Both the position numbers and the translations under genes were made by a program. The notes beneath the pieces are model-generated. The model made no database searches, was not told the DNA's origin, and saw only the letters and a list, made by a program, of their open reading frames with translations. From the NCBI RefSeq assembly GCF_030052815.1, contig NC_079501.1, positions 83,864,669-83,928,668 on the forward strand: a stretch of DNA of 64,000 bases. Direction: 5' to 3'. Below, one piece after another: positions 1 to 10,464 of the stretch (position 1 is its first letter; every line of letters starts with the position of its first letter). The DNA comes from Hevea brasiliensis (taxonomy: Eukaryota > Streptophyta > Magnoliopsida > Malpighiales > Euphorbiaceae).

Positions 1-1198
1 TGGCATCGATTCTTCATCCAGGATGGTTTGCTAGGGATCCAGTGATTTTGAATCGAGTTGGTCGCATTCTACTTCAATTGCCTGATGTGGATCTGGTTAG
101 ACCAAGGCAGATATTTATTGCAGAAGACTGTTTTCAGCTTTCAAGCATTCCGAATAATCGAGTTAGTCAAGTTCTTGTTAAATCAGTGGAGAAGTTATTT
201 GGGGTTCAGTTTTCTTTTATCTTTCAAGTTCTAACGCAGGAATTTAGAAATTGCATCCTGATTCCATAGTATATGAAGCATACTTTTATTCTCTGTAATA
301 GACCGAATGGGAAATAGTAGCATCAAGATAAATATGGTAGTTGTTTGGACATTTCTCAGTTAGAACATACAACAGGAAGATGCAACTGGGCTTGATGGAA
401 ATGTTTCCTAGTACTGTTTCATTCTTTTTGGTGTCCTATCATAATGCATTATCGCATCTGCATCAGTTTGTTCATATGTATCGCTTCTTACATTTGTTAT
501 TGCAGGTGATGTTGTGAAGCATTTAATCCTTGGGGACTATGTTGAGAACAAAGTTCCAAGTTTGAGTCATTTTATTAGTAAAGAATCAAAAAGCAAGACT
601 ATGGTATAGCATCCTTGGCGGCCCTCTCAAGTGCCATGCGTTTGCTTCAAAGGTGTAAAACATTTCCTAATTTTTTCTGAATTGATTTATCTATGAACCT
701 GAATGATAATTATCATTTTCCTTATGGTTGTGCCAGACAAGAGAATGTATCTGCTAGATCTGATTGGATTTATTTTCTATTTGAAGCGTAGGTATGAATT
801 CAAGAATAACCATGGTGAATGGGTTACTACTGTCAAACCTGATTTGGGTCCAGGAATATCAGAACGAGTGTGGGAAGCTATTCAAACAACAGGAGAAAGC
901 ATTGATATTTGTTACTCTGTGAAGGCAGAAATAATTGCCACCCTTACAACTCTTCTTGAGGTACTCTCTCTTGCAGCTACTCCACAATCCAAAAATTCTT
1001 CATCAAAAGAATAAGGCCTTAAGCTTATCTTTAGGTTACAAAAATTATGCTTGTGGAAGTTGATTAATCTTCTATATCTGGATTTTGCATTTCTTTTGAT
1101 ATGATAAAGAAAATCTGCCTATAAGGGCTTAGGCAGTTAAGACACTTGAAGCATAACACTTGTGCAAAGAAGAAAATAGTTTTTATTTGCGGATTGAC

Positions 1199-1250
<52 letters not shown>

Positions 1251-1821
1251 TAACGTGAACTTTGCTCGAACCAATTTCAATTCAGAATGGGATTAATAAG
1301 GTTTTAGTTGTGTAGTATCAGTGTCGTATGGGCTCACCGTTGTCAAATATAAAAATCTATAAACCTGCTAAGTAAAATGTAGGCAGAACATCTGTGTCAT
1401 ACTTGGTTGATTCATTATTTTTAATGTGCTTGTCTAATATCTAACAATATAAGAGCAGGATTTTGGTATCCTGGCTATCCCTACAGTACCAGGACGTCCA
1501 CCAAAACTAAACACAGATCCAACTACTCTGGAAATTTTTGGTGCCGAGGCTTCTAGCTTGCTCTCCATTGCTGGATTATCAGGATTCTGCCAGGTTCTCT
1601 CTTGCTCTTTAATGTGAATAAAAAAAAAAAGAAAAAACAATTTCCTTGGATTTTATAAAATATATCATATCGAACTACAGGTGAGCATACCGCTAGGCAT
1701 GTACAATGATGTACCTGTAGCTATTTCATTATTGGCGAAACATGGTTCAGATGGCTTCCTGCTGAACGTTGTTGAAACTCTTTATGACACTCTCCAAGAA
1801 CAGATTGCAATTTCAGAATGA
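1..1821 (+). pseudogene. AMI1: AMI1-type amidase, copy 1, 3' exons only, inactivated
   Basis: These are the last five exons of a plant amidase-signature enzyme related to Arabidopsis AMI1, which hydrolyses indole-3-acetamide to the auxin IAA. By comparison with the intact copy at 16124-19877, exons 5-9 are 22-204, 506-652, 792-960, 1459-1593 and 1681-1821, ending in TGA. The catalytic exons lie upstream of the window. Two lesions are visible. The splice donor after exon 5 reads TT at 205-206 where the intact copy reads GT. Exon 6 has lost one A near 584 (AAAGAATC against AAAGAAATC), which shifts the frame into a TAG at 607-609. Coding differences are otherwise few, such as Ser for Cys in exon 5 and Asp for Gly in exon 7, so the duplication is recent. 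I call it a pseudogene because both lesions would destroy the C-terminal half. Confidence 0.88.
1201..1248. repeat. (AT)n microsatellite, 24 units
   Basis: This is an uninterrupted AT dinucleotide run in intron 7 of AMI1 copy 1. The same site in copy 2 (19277-19304) has 14 units, so the tract length separates the two duplicated units. Confidence 0.97.
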
Positions 1822-3292
1822 TAGCTTGCTGAATCCAGAGGTCCTCATCTTGCCTCAAAAAAATGGTCAGAGATTCAATCTCAGTTAACTCTTTCATGCC
1901 ACTTACATTTTCTGTTCAACAAAAAGTACTGATATGTAATTCAACTATCATACTTTCTCTTATCGCATTAATTGACTAAACAATTCAGAACCATACTCTC
2001 TCTCTCTCTCTCTCTCTCCTCATCTTATGGTTAGTGGAATGAAAAAATAGGCAATGAGACGTCCACTGTTGGGAATTGAAAGTGGGGTGGGCCCACGGCT
2101 TGCTTTTGTCAACGATTTTGTTGGTTAATGGGATTAGATTAGACCCACATTTACAGGAGAAATTATATAGTATTTTGATTATTTCATGAAAGTATATAAT
2201 ATAAAATGATAAATTAACTATGAATAATCATTGTATTATTATTTTTTACTTAAATTATTGTAATTATTTTTTTTTTAAATAGTTGATGTAGTATATAATT
2301 TTCTCATCTAAAGAGCGGGATCCAATCACAAGTTCACAATTAGCATAGATCTCTCCGTGTCGATGGATAAAATTTATTTCATGTTTTCTATGAAGAATAA
2401 TTATTTCACATTTTAAAAAATAAATTTAATTATGTAATTTAAACTGAATTAATACTAATTCGGATTATAAATAAATGTGTATTGCACATTTTTGGTATAA
2501 AATATATATTAATTAATAATATATATTTAAATAACTAGGTCGCTTTATATATATATATATATGAGGGGAATTATATGGTTTACCATTTAATGTACAATTT
2601 CTTTTAAATAATTTAATTCTCAAAATATGATAAAATCACAAATTAGTATTTCTATTTTAAAAAAAATAAATTAATTTTTGAGACATTTTTATTAAAATTT
2701 ATTATTAATCAACTATAAATTAAACCGTAAACTTAAATTAAAAAAAAATAAATTTTTATAAATATGAAAATTATATAAACAAAATTTTTAGAAAAATATT
2801 ATGAATTAAATAATGGTAAATTTTAATTCACAAATATTGAATTTTAATAGAATAAATATTATACTAATAGTAATATATTTTATAAAGTAAATTATTATTT
2901 TAAAAATAAAATTATAAATTATAATTTTTATCATATATCCAATAATAATTTACAAGTTCTCCTTAAAAATAGCATTTGCCTACCGTAAGAAAGTGCACCC
3001 TAGATCACACAATTCCTCCACAGTCCAAGTTTAATAATAGGTCCCACAAGCCACACTATTTGACCAGCCACGGGCCACCAAGACAGAGGCTGCGCATGGT
3101 GATCTTCCACTTGCTTGTAGTGTGAAAAACAACAGAAAAGAGAATATCTATTTATTTCGGTTCGGTTTTCTGATTTCTCCGTCAAAGAGTGCTCATTTCT
3201 TCCCAATCATGAGTTTCCCAATTAACGGATCCATAAATCTCAGAGAGCACTGAACTTCCTGACTTAAATAACCCGAAGATCTCTCGAGGAAA
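1822..3292. other. AT-rich spacer between AMI1 and MVK exon 1, presumed MVK promoter
   Basis: No coding signal is seen. It contains a CT run at about 1996-2019, a very AT-rich stretch at 2160-2960, a TA run at 2546-2562, and a less AT-rich stretch just before the MVK start. Because MVK begins at 3320, the last few hundred bases should hold its promoter and 5' UTR, but I cannot pick a TATA box with confidence in such AT-rich sequence. The whole spacer recurs at 19878-21304 with small indels. Confidence 0.6.
1996..2019. repeat. (CT)n microsatellite
   Basis: This CT run lies about 180 bp past the AMI1 stop. The equivalent in unit 2 is at about 20055-20075 and is slightly shorter. Confidence 0.9.
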
Positions 3293-3319
3293 TTGGGATT
3301 TTCAGAGCTACTGAAAACA

Positions 3320-3449
3320 ATGGAAGTTAAAGCAAGAGCTCCCGGGAAAATCATGCTGTCCGGTGAACACACAGTGGTGCGCGGATCCACTGCAGTCGCT
3401 GCATCCATTAATCTCTACACCTATGTCACCCTTTCTTTTGCTACTGCTG
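3320..3449 (+). pseudogene. MVK: Mevalonate kinase, first exon only (copy 1)
   Basis: The ATG at 3320 opens a protein beginning MEVKARAPGKIMLSGEHTVV, the N-terminus of plant mevalonate kinase. That GHMP-family cytosolic enzyme phosphorylates mevalonate with ATP on the route to isoprenoids and, in rubber tree, rubber. The match runs about 43 residues, to a point where plant MVK genes have an intron. The exon probably ends at 3449, phase 1, but the next bases are GC rather than GT. No later MVK exon follows; the sequence becomes intron-like and then LTR. Residues that differ from the usual GEHAVVHG block are Thr for Ala and Arg for His. An in-frame ATG lies 27 nt upstream at 3293. I read it as the 5' end of a gene cut by the duplication breakpoint, not a functional kinase. 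Confidence 0.85.
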
Positions 3450-4100
3450 GCAAATTAATACATATATGCTCTTTAATGGGTTCTCATTTTTATTTTGTTA
3501 GTTGGTTGTGGTTGTTGACATTTTGGTTCTGACAAGTTGAATATGTATATATGTGAAGGTTTTTTTTTTCAGCTTATTTTGAGTTGGGATTGTTTGCAAA
3601 GTTGATTGAAAGATACCTTTTTGAGATTATGTGAATATGTGTATCGTACTTAGCATATTTTACTTTCATTGTGTTCTAAACCCGCAAAGGCCAAGTTTTT
3701 TTTTTCTTTTTTTTTTGGGTTGTTTTATCTGGGGATTGTTGAAATGTTGATTGGATAATACCCCTTTGGGTTATTTGCTGTGTAGAAACCTTTGAGGTCA
3801 AGTGAAATTGTCTTCCATTTTCTGCAGGATTATTGATTGGAATTTGTCTATTTTTTGGAGCTAAATTTGTAGTCACGGGTTTTATTCAGATAGAGTTCCA
3901 TTGAGTTTTTCTTTAAATATGATCAATGAAAAAAAAAATCTGATAAGCCCTGTTCTCTTCCCTTATTCGCAAAATTTTCTCTTGTACTGGGATTGGTTTG
4001 GTTCAATTGTTGTCATTGGACTACAACTTTGCAAAAGCTAATATTTTTCATGTGGCTGGGTTTCGGGTTATCTGAAACTAATGATCTAAAGGAGCCACTG
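3450..4100. other. Probable MVK intron 1 remnant, no gene
   Basis: T-rich sequence directly after MVK exon 1, repeated almost unchanged at 21462-22110. No exon of MVK or any other gene is recognisable. It grades into LTR-related sequence at about 4100, where the original MVK intron seems to have been cut. Confidence 0.5.
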
Positions 4101-5490
4101 AGAATTTTTAATTGGTGTTTAAGTTTGATGTGTTGCTAACCTTGAGCATGAATTTATAATGATTAAATATGTTAATGGTTCGTAAACACTTTTGTAAATA
4201 GAAATTGTTTTGAATATGATTTAAAACCACAGTTGACATGATAATGTATTTTGCATTCTCATTAGCTTGTCCAGTGAGATATCTCTTCCACTAGATGGAG
4301 TGAGTTCCTTCCTCTCTGGCTTGCCAGTTGGGGAAGAATTTAAATGAATACTCATATATACTAGCTAGTCTTTGTTCCTCCCTTTTAGCCTCGGTTATTG
4401 GGAGAGTTTGAATTGTCGTGGTGTACAACACGGCATTGATTATGAAATTTTTTGTCATGGGTCCAACTGTGTGAATTGTTGGCAACGCCCTTTAAATTAT
4501 GCATAATTTGATAAATTGTGGTCGAAATAAATAATTTGTCGGTGATTCAAAAATATTGTATTGTTTCATGATTAAAAAGAAATGTTGATAAATAGTTACT
4601 AATTGATCAAAATATTATTCAAATGAATAATTTGCATGATTGAAAATATTGATTTTTGGATGTCATGAATTTTGAAGGATTTAGAAATTTTAAATTTTTA
4701 TTTGTTATGAGTTGTCAAAGCATAACTTGTACTAAGTTTTAAATTATTAGTTTGTGCACCACTGAGTTCACCACTTAGCGATAGCTTTGTATGTTGCCAC
4801 AGGTGAAAGAAAATATAGAGCAGCGGAGTGAGATTACTTGAAGACACAGTGAGACTATCTTCGGGTATATCATAGGTGTACCCTTGTACATTAGATTTTG
4901 ATATAATTCTGTAATTATATGCATGCAATTTCATTCGAGCAGTTATATCAACTCTTTTATATTATATTTTTGGAATGTAATCAAATACAAATTATTGTAG
5001 TATTATCTTGAGATTTTATGTACTTATAAAATTTTATACTACTAAATTTGTAATACTCCCATGAATGTAACTATTAATTTTGTTACCTTAATGAGATGTT
5101 TCAATGTTTGATTTAATTCAAACTGTGTATTAAGTTGCTTGTGCTGATTTGTGAAACGAAATCGAATAATGGAGTTGGGATTTAAATGTATATTGGAAGT
5201 GTTTTTCACAGGTTTTTGAAGAACTGTTTTCTCAAATTACAGTTAGCACTCTGTCGAAATTTTTGTAAAAATTGCGGAGATTTTAAATATCGAAAAATTT
5301 GATTTATGTTTGAACTTCAAATAAAGGTTTTTAATATCTGAAAAAAATTACCCACCAATTTAAAAATGAACGGAAATCGTTTTAAAATCCCTTGTAGTAT
5401 ATTTAATGGGTTACCGGTAGGCAAAGTTAGGTAGTTTATTAGGTGTATTACGGAATCATATTATACCTTACGGAAGGGTAAGGTGTGACA
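4100..5490 (+). mobile_element. 3' part of a gypsy LTR (family R3), truncated, unit 1
   Basis: From about 4100 the sequence aligns by eye, block by block, with the second half of the R2 LTR (44800-46027). Shared blocks are the CCTCTCTGGCTTGCCAGTTG segment, the GTGGTGTACAACACGG motif, and the 'TGCACCACTGAG...AGCGATAGCT' segment near 4755. It ends in GGTGTGACA at 5490, the expected LTR terminus. The 5' half is missing, so no left target duplication can be found. The left edge is approximate. Confidence 0.75.
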
Positions 5491-5785
5491 GATAGTATAA
5501 ACCCTCACTGGTGTACCAGAACCTCCTTGTTGATCAATGGTGACTGATAGGGATGCCTGTGAATTGCCCCCTCTACCCCTCCTCGGTCCATGAGTGGTAG
5601 GAGTCTATGGTCTCCTTATGGATCCTTTTGTCTGAACTGGGGCCATAGTAGGTCTGAAATTTGGGCACTCTCTAGCAAAATGGCCCATCTGACCACATAA
5701 GTAACATTCCCCAATAACACTCTTATAGACCTCTCTATGAAGTCTTCCACAGATATTGCATGTGGAAATATGGAGGGGCATTTTG
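5491..5785 (-). pseudogene. gypsy gag C-terminal fragment with zinc knuckle, inverted, unit 1
   Basis: Read on the minus strand from about 5785, this encodes a retroviral-type zinc knuckle with the CCHC pattern CYLCGQMGHFAREC, preceded by a CNICG half-site. A Gly/Arg-rich stretch follows and ends in GTPVRVYTI, the same gag-protease junction motif as in R2 (APVRVYTM near 47430). One TAG interrupts it. It abuts the R3 LTR end head-on, so the two come from different elements or from a rearranged one. Confidence 0.8.
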
Positions 5786-8629
5786 GCCCGTTAATTTTTC
5801 AATCAGTACAGACAATTTTGGCCCGTTAAGCCAAACGGAGGGCATTTTGGTCATTTCGTCTTCAGAGATGATTTTTGGCCAACTTGTCCAGTTAAATAAA
5901 TAATTTATATAACAAAAAATATGACTAAATGTTGTTAAAAATTTAATTAAAATTAATTAGACAAGAAATGGAGAAGAAATGAAAGAAAATAACATTATGA
6001 CATCATAATGATGTCATTAAAGTTCTCCCACCCAATCTAACATTGACACATGGCATAAACTTGTTTAAAAGAGACCAAATGGGCTGGAAAACAAAAGAAA
6101 ATCAGAATTCTTCTTCCTCATTTCTTCCTTGCCGTAAACCTATCCACCATTGCCAACCATAGCAAGCTTTTTCAAAGCTTGATTTCCATAGCTCTCACCC
6201 CACTAAACCCTATACTCCCAACACAAAAAAGTGTCCTTACCCCTTGGTGATTCTTTTGGGAGCAAAAAGAAGAAGAAAACAAAAGTTTTAGCAAGTGGGA
6301 AAAATCTCACTCCATAGAGGTTAGTGACTTAAACTTGAATTTCACTTTAAATTCATGTTTAATAATTATGAATGAGTGCAAATGACAAGAAAATTGATGG
6401 AATACCATTTGTATGTAAACCCTAAGTTTTGGCAGCCATGGTTAGGGTTTGATTGTGTTGAGTTTAATGAAGTTAAAAGGTTATTATGGCTGCCCACAAT
6501 ATGTATCTACTAAGTGGATTGATGAAATGAAGTAAAAATGCATGTGTGGTAATGTTTGAGTTAGGGTTTGGGGTGAAGAAATGGGGCTTTGACCATGTGA
6601 TGATGAAAATAGGCATTAATGGTCAATTAGTGACCATTTAGTTCTATTTAAATAAAAAATGAAGTGAGTTGAGTGATGGGATTTGGGTTTGGTGTGGCTG
6701 CCCTAGATGACCTGCAGAATTGGACATGAGTCCAGCAGGTTTGGACAGCCATAACTTGAATTGTAGAGGTTCAATTGGTGCAAGGCCAATTGGACATGAA
6801 ACTAGACACATAATGGCACAACTTTGGTGAAGAAACCATGCCCATAAAACCAAACCAAGTAGACCAAAAGTTTGCCCTAATCCGGGTGACCTGCAGTCTG
6901 CCTGGACAAAATGACCAAATGAACAGTGTTTGGTCATTTGGCCATAAATCAGTGTAGAAAGGTCCAATTGACCTGGCATTTTACTAGCAACAAGTTGAGA
7001 TATAGACCAACAACTTTCATTAAGAAACCTAACCCAAATTATGACCAGAACCTATTCAAAAGATGAGTTGCAGTCACTGTTCATTGCACTGTAGATATGG
7101 TCAGTCCAGAAATTCTGAACAAAATTTCAATCTGGCCAGTTGTGGTTTTTGGACCATAACTTGAGCTACAAAACTCCAAATGGAGTGATTCAAAAATGGA
7201 AATGCAACTAGACAAAATAAGGAACAACTTTCATGTTGATCAGTTTGCCAAATTCTCACTGCAAAATTAACCAATGGAACAATAAAGATAAGGCATAAAA
7301 AGTGAAAATTCTGCCAAACTAACATTAAGCTTAGAAATGGTATTGGCAACCAATACCAACAAATTTTGAATGCAAAATGTGGTATGTTGATGATATTAAA
7401 ACCAATGTACCTATTGCCTATGCAAAAGTCAACATTTTTGTTGACCAATGAATGGAATAGTAACACTAAAACTTAAATTCCAAAAATTGTGAAACTTAAA
7501 AGTGTGAAATGCCCTAGTATACCTAACAAGATTGGTTTGGATAGCTTGGCATGCCAATAGGGTTCTGTTAGTAGTACTGCATATGGCTTCATGTCATTCT
7601 GTGTTTCATGGCTTCCCATGCTATTCTGTGTTTCATGGCTTCCCATGCCATTCTGTGACATAATAGCCTTTGGCTATGTTATTTGAATTATTACACTTGG
7701 GTTTTAATCCCGATAATTATTACAGCTTATTAACTGTTCTGTTGCACACCGGGAGACACAATGTGACCGATGGTGTAATGGTCCGAGGTACTTAGTCCCC
7801 AGTGCCAGTTTACCCGTTTATCCAGTCCAGTCAATTAGTATGGGTTACTCGGGTAATGATAATAAACTTTACAGAATTTTTAATGGATAATACTGCAATT
7901 AATAGCAGAAATTAAGTCTACCCAAAAATGTAAACATACATTCTGCATATTTATTTTTATTTCATTTTATTTTATTTTATATTGTCACCACTAAGCAGAA
8001 TTGCTTAGCGCGTCACTTTTGCCACGCGCAGGTACTGGAGATCTAGCTGGGGAGCTCAATAGACATCAGACAGGTGAGCATTCAGAGCTGCATCCGGAGA
8101 CCAGAGTCACCTCACATCTACACTGCATATGGTACGACATTATGATTTTGGGTAGCATTTTATATTTTGCATTTTGTATTAGCTTTGGGTTGTAACTATA
8201 AACTCACGCAATTATGTAATGATGTAAATATATGAAATTTCATATTATTGGAATTTTTTGTATATTATGTTGAGAAATATTTATGAATGTGCTTCCAACA
8301 ATGAAGTGCAAAGAAATATTTCTGAAAATAGTGTTGTGATTTGAGATTGAGATTTTGAGATTGACTTGAATGTGTAAAATGGAGTTTGGATTTGGAAATT
8401 ATATTGGAAGTGTTTTTAAACAGGTTCAGAAGAACTGTTTTTCCAATTTACAGCCGGCACTCTGCCGGATTTTTTATAAAATTTGCGAAAAAATACAGAT
8501 TTATAAAAAAAATTATAAATAAATAAATTAAAAGGGATAAATTGTAATTAGAAATATAAATTGGTGCTCCAGCACACTGAGTGGCATAACTTGCTCGGCT
8601 ACACTGTAGACGGGTAAGGGGATGTCACA
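5786..8629 (+). mobile_element. R1 gypsy LTR, 5'-truncated (left LTR of R1 copy A)
   Basis: This matches the R1 LTR seen complete at 30961-34069 from its 'TTTTTCAATC' segment onwards, including the CTAAGCA-N4-TGCTTAG hairpin (7991-8008) and the terminal GGGGATGTCACA. The first few hundred bases, with the expected TGTAACACC start, are absent. A primer-binding site follows directly, which fixes the right border. Antisense reading frames inside it are discussed under findings and are not annotated as genes. Confidence 0.85.
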
Positions 8630-8634
8630 TTTAG

Positions 8635-8646
8635 TGGTATCAGAGC
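8635..8646 (+). promoter_or_regulatory. Primer-binding site, initiator tRNA-Met type (R1 copy A)
   Basis: TGGTATCAGAGC lies 5 nt after the LTR end. It is the common plant LTR-retrotransposon primer site, complementary to the 3' end of initiator tRNA-Met. Confidence 0.85.
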
Positions 8647-8757
8647 ATCGGTTTAGGCATTTCTGGGCCAAGATAGAGTGCATATCATTGCATTGCATTT
8701 GTAAGTGTTCAGGTGACACTGATGCAGATCTGTTTGTTTTCTTATTTTGAATAAGAT

Positions 8758-10464
8758 ATGGATCCTGCTTCGCAAAGAGCAGTTGAGGAAGAGGTGGAGA
8801 GTCGTGCTCCACCAAGAGCTTAATCTGGGGGCAGGGGAGAATCTGCTCCATCAGCAGCTGAGGCACCTGCCCAACCTCAGTTTGCTCTATTTCAGCAAAT
8901 GACTGAATTCTACCGGCAAATGATGGGGGCAATACCACCACCACAACCACAGCCACAACCTCCACCAACACCACAGAAATCTCATTTGGAGAAATTGAGA
9001 AAGCATGGGGCTGTAGATTTCTTTGGGAAGAGGGAGGATGATCCCATGACCGCAGAAAACTGGTTGGATAGAACCATCAGTCTTGAACAGCCTAAACCGC
9101 ACTTCGAGCAGAACCTAGCGGGTGCTGTGTCCCTACTTCAGGATGACACATATCAGTGGTGGGACACAGAAACCAGTGAGGTGAAAGCTGAACGGATCAC
9201 CTGGGAATTCTTCCTTACAGAGTTCAGAAAGAAATATGTGAGCAAAGTGTATTTAAAAGAGCGAAGAAGGGAATTTATCAGTCTGAGACAGAGACAGTTG
9301 TCAGTGGCTGAGTAAGAGCGTGAGTTTGTTAGACTGAGCCGATATGGGAGGGAGATAGTCCCTACAGAGGCAGAGAGGTGTAGACGGTTTGAAGAAGGAC
9401 TTAATGATAATATCAAAGTCATGATCACAGCCTTGGAGATATCTGATTTTGCAAAGCTAGTTGATGCTGCATCCAAAGTGGAAAGAGTCCGAATCAATGA
9501 GCAAACTAGAAAGGAAAGGCAGCAGAAGAGGGGTCCGGGTCAGTTCAGTACATTTTCTGCTCCCAGTAAGAAGAGTAAGGGTCCTCCTGCTCAGAGTTCA
9601 GGACCACCACAGGGTCAGGGTCAGTCTCAGGGGCCCAGACCACAGTTCACACTTAGGAGAGGCTAGTCCACACCATCAGTGGGCAGCTCTCCAGGGACCG
9701 TGTTTAGGGGACCAGCCCCAACATCTTCTGCTTGTTAGTACTGTCAGAAGTGGCATAAAGGGGACTGTTGGTGAGTGACCGGTGCATGCTTACGGTGTGG
9801 ATCGACAGAACACCAGATCAAGAATTGTTCGAAGAGGACTACTACTGTTGCTCCAACACAAACTGACAGACCTGCTCCTGCACCACAAAGGGGTAGGAAG
9901 CCCGGTAAACCTGAGGCAGCTGGTCCATCACTGAGACCTGCATCCGAGTCAGCTGAGAGGCCAGATACTAGAGTACCTGCAAGGGCCTATGCCATCAGAG
10001 CTCAGGAGGAGCAAGATGCCCCGGATGTCATCAAGGGTACGTTTTCCCTCTACAACACTCTTGTGCATGCATTGGTGGATCCAGGATCCACTCATTCCTA
10101 CATTTGCATCAAACTACCCATAGAGAGCGGAGTTCCAGTAGAGGAGAGTAATCAAGACATTCTGGTCACAAATCCACTAGGCCACAGCGTGGTAGTGAAT
10201 AAAGTATATAAGGGTCGCCCGTTGAGGATTCAGGGGTGTGAATTCTCGGAAGACCTAATTGAGTTGCCCTTCCACGTGTTTGACGTGATTTTGGGAATGG
10301 ATTGGTTGTCACGTCATCAGGCAATAGTTGATTGCAAATTGAAGAGGATTTCTCTGAAAACTTCTGAGGGTAATGAGATCACTGTTGTGGGTGAAAGGAC
10401 AGATTTCCTATCCAATGTTATCTCAGCCACAGTTGCAAGAAGATTGATGAAAAAAAGGTTGTGA
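8758..10464 (+). pseudogene. R1 copy A gag and aspartic protease, broken
   Basis: The ATG at 8758 starts the R1 capsid gene. A Pro/Gln-rich N-terminus is followed by the retrotransposon gag core (LEKLRKHGAVDFFGK, then DDTYQWWDT and FRKKYVSKVY) and a basic Gly/Gln-rich tail. Two knuckle-like Cys clusters follow at about 9733-9831, the second being CLRCGSTEHQIKNC. The protease shows the active-site block VDPGSTHSYI near 10076 and ILGMDWLS near 10291. TAA at 8821 and at 9313, the TAG in the tail and a TGA at 9772 interrupt it. Several equivalents in the other copies are sense codons, but the TGA is shared with two of them. Confidence 0.85.

Noticed and set aside
703..1014. A 103-codon frame over AMI1 exon 7 (also 18781-19092) as a separate small gene
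   Set aside because: It runs from intron 6 through exon 7 into intron 7; splice sites and phase show it is part of AMI1.
7561..7660. Short repeats of TTCTGTGTTTCATGGCTTCCCATG as a possible satellite or array
   Set aside because: Only two to three units inside the R1 LTR, varying between copies; ordinary slippage inside an LTR, not an array with spacers.
8528..9102. Minus-strand frames rich in Val/Trp opposite the gag N-terminus
   Set aside because: Shadows of the Pro/Gln codons of gag on the + strand; no independent start, motif or conservation.
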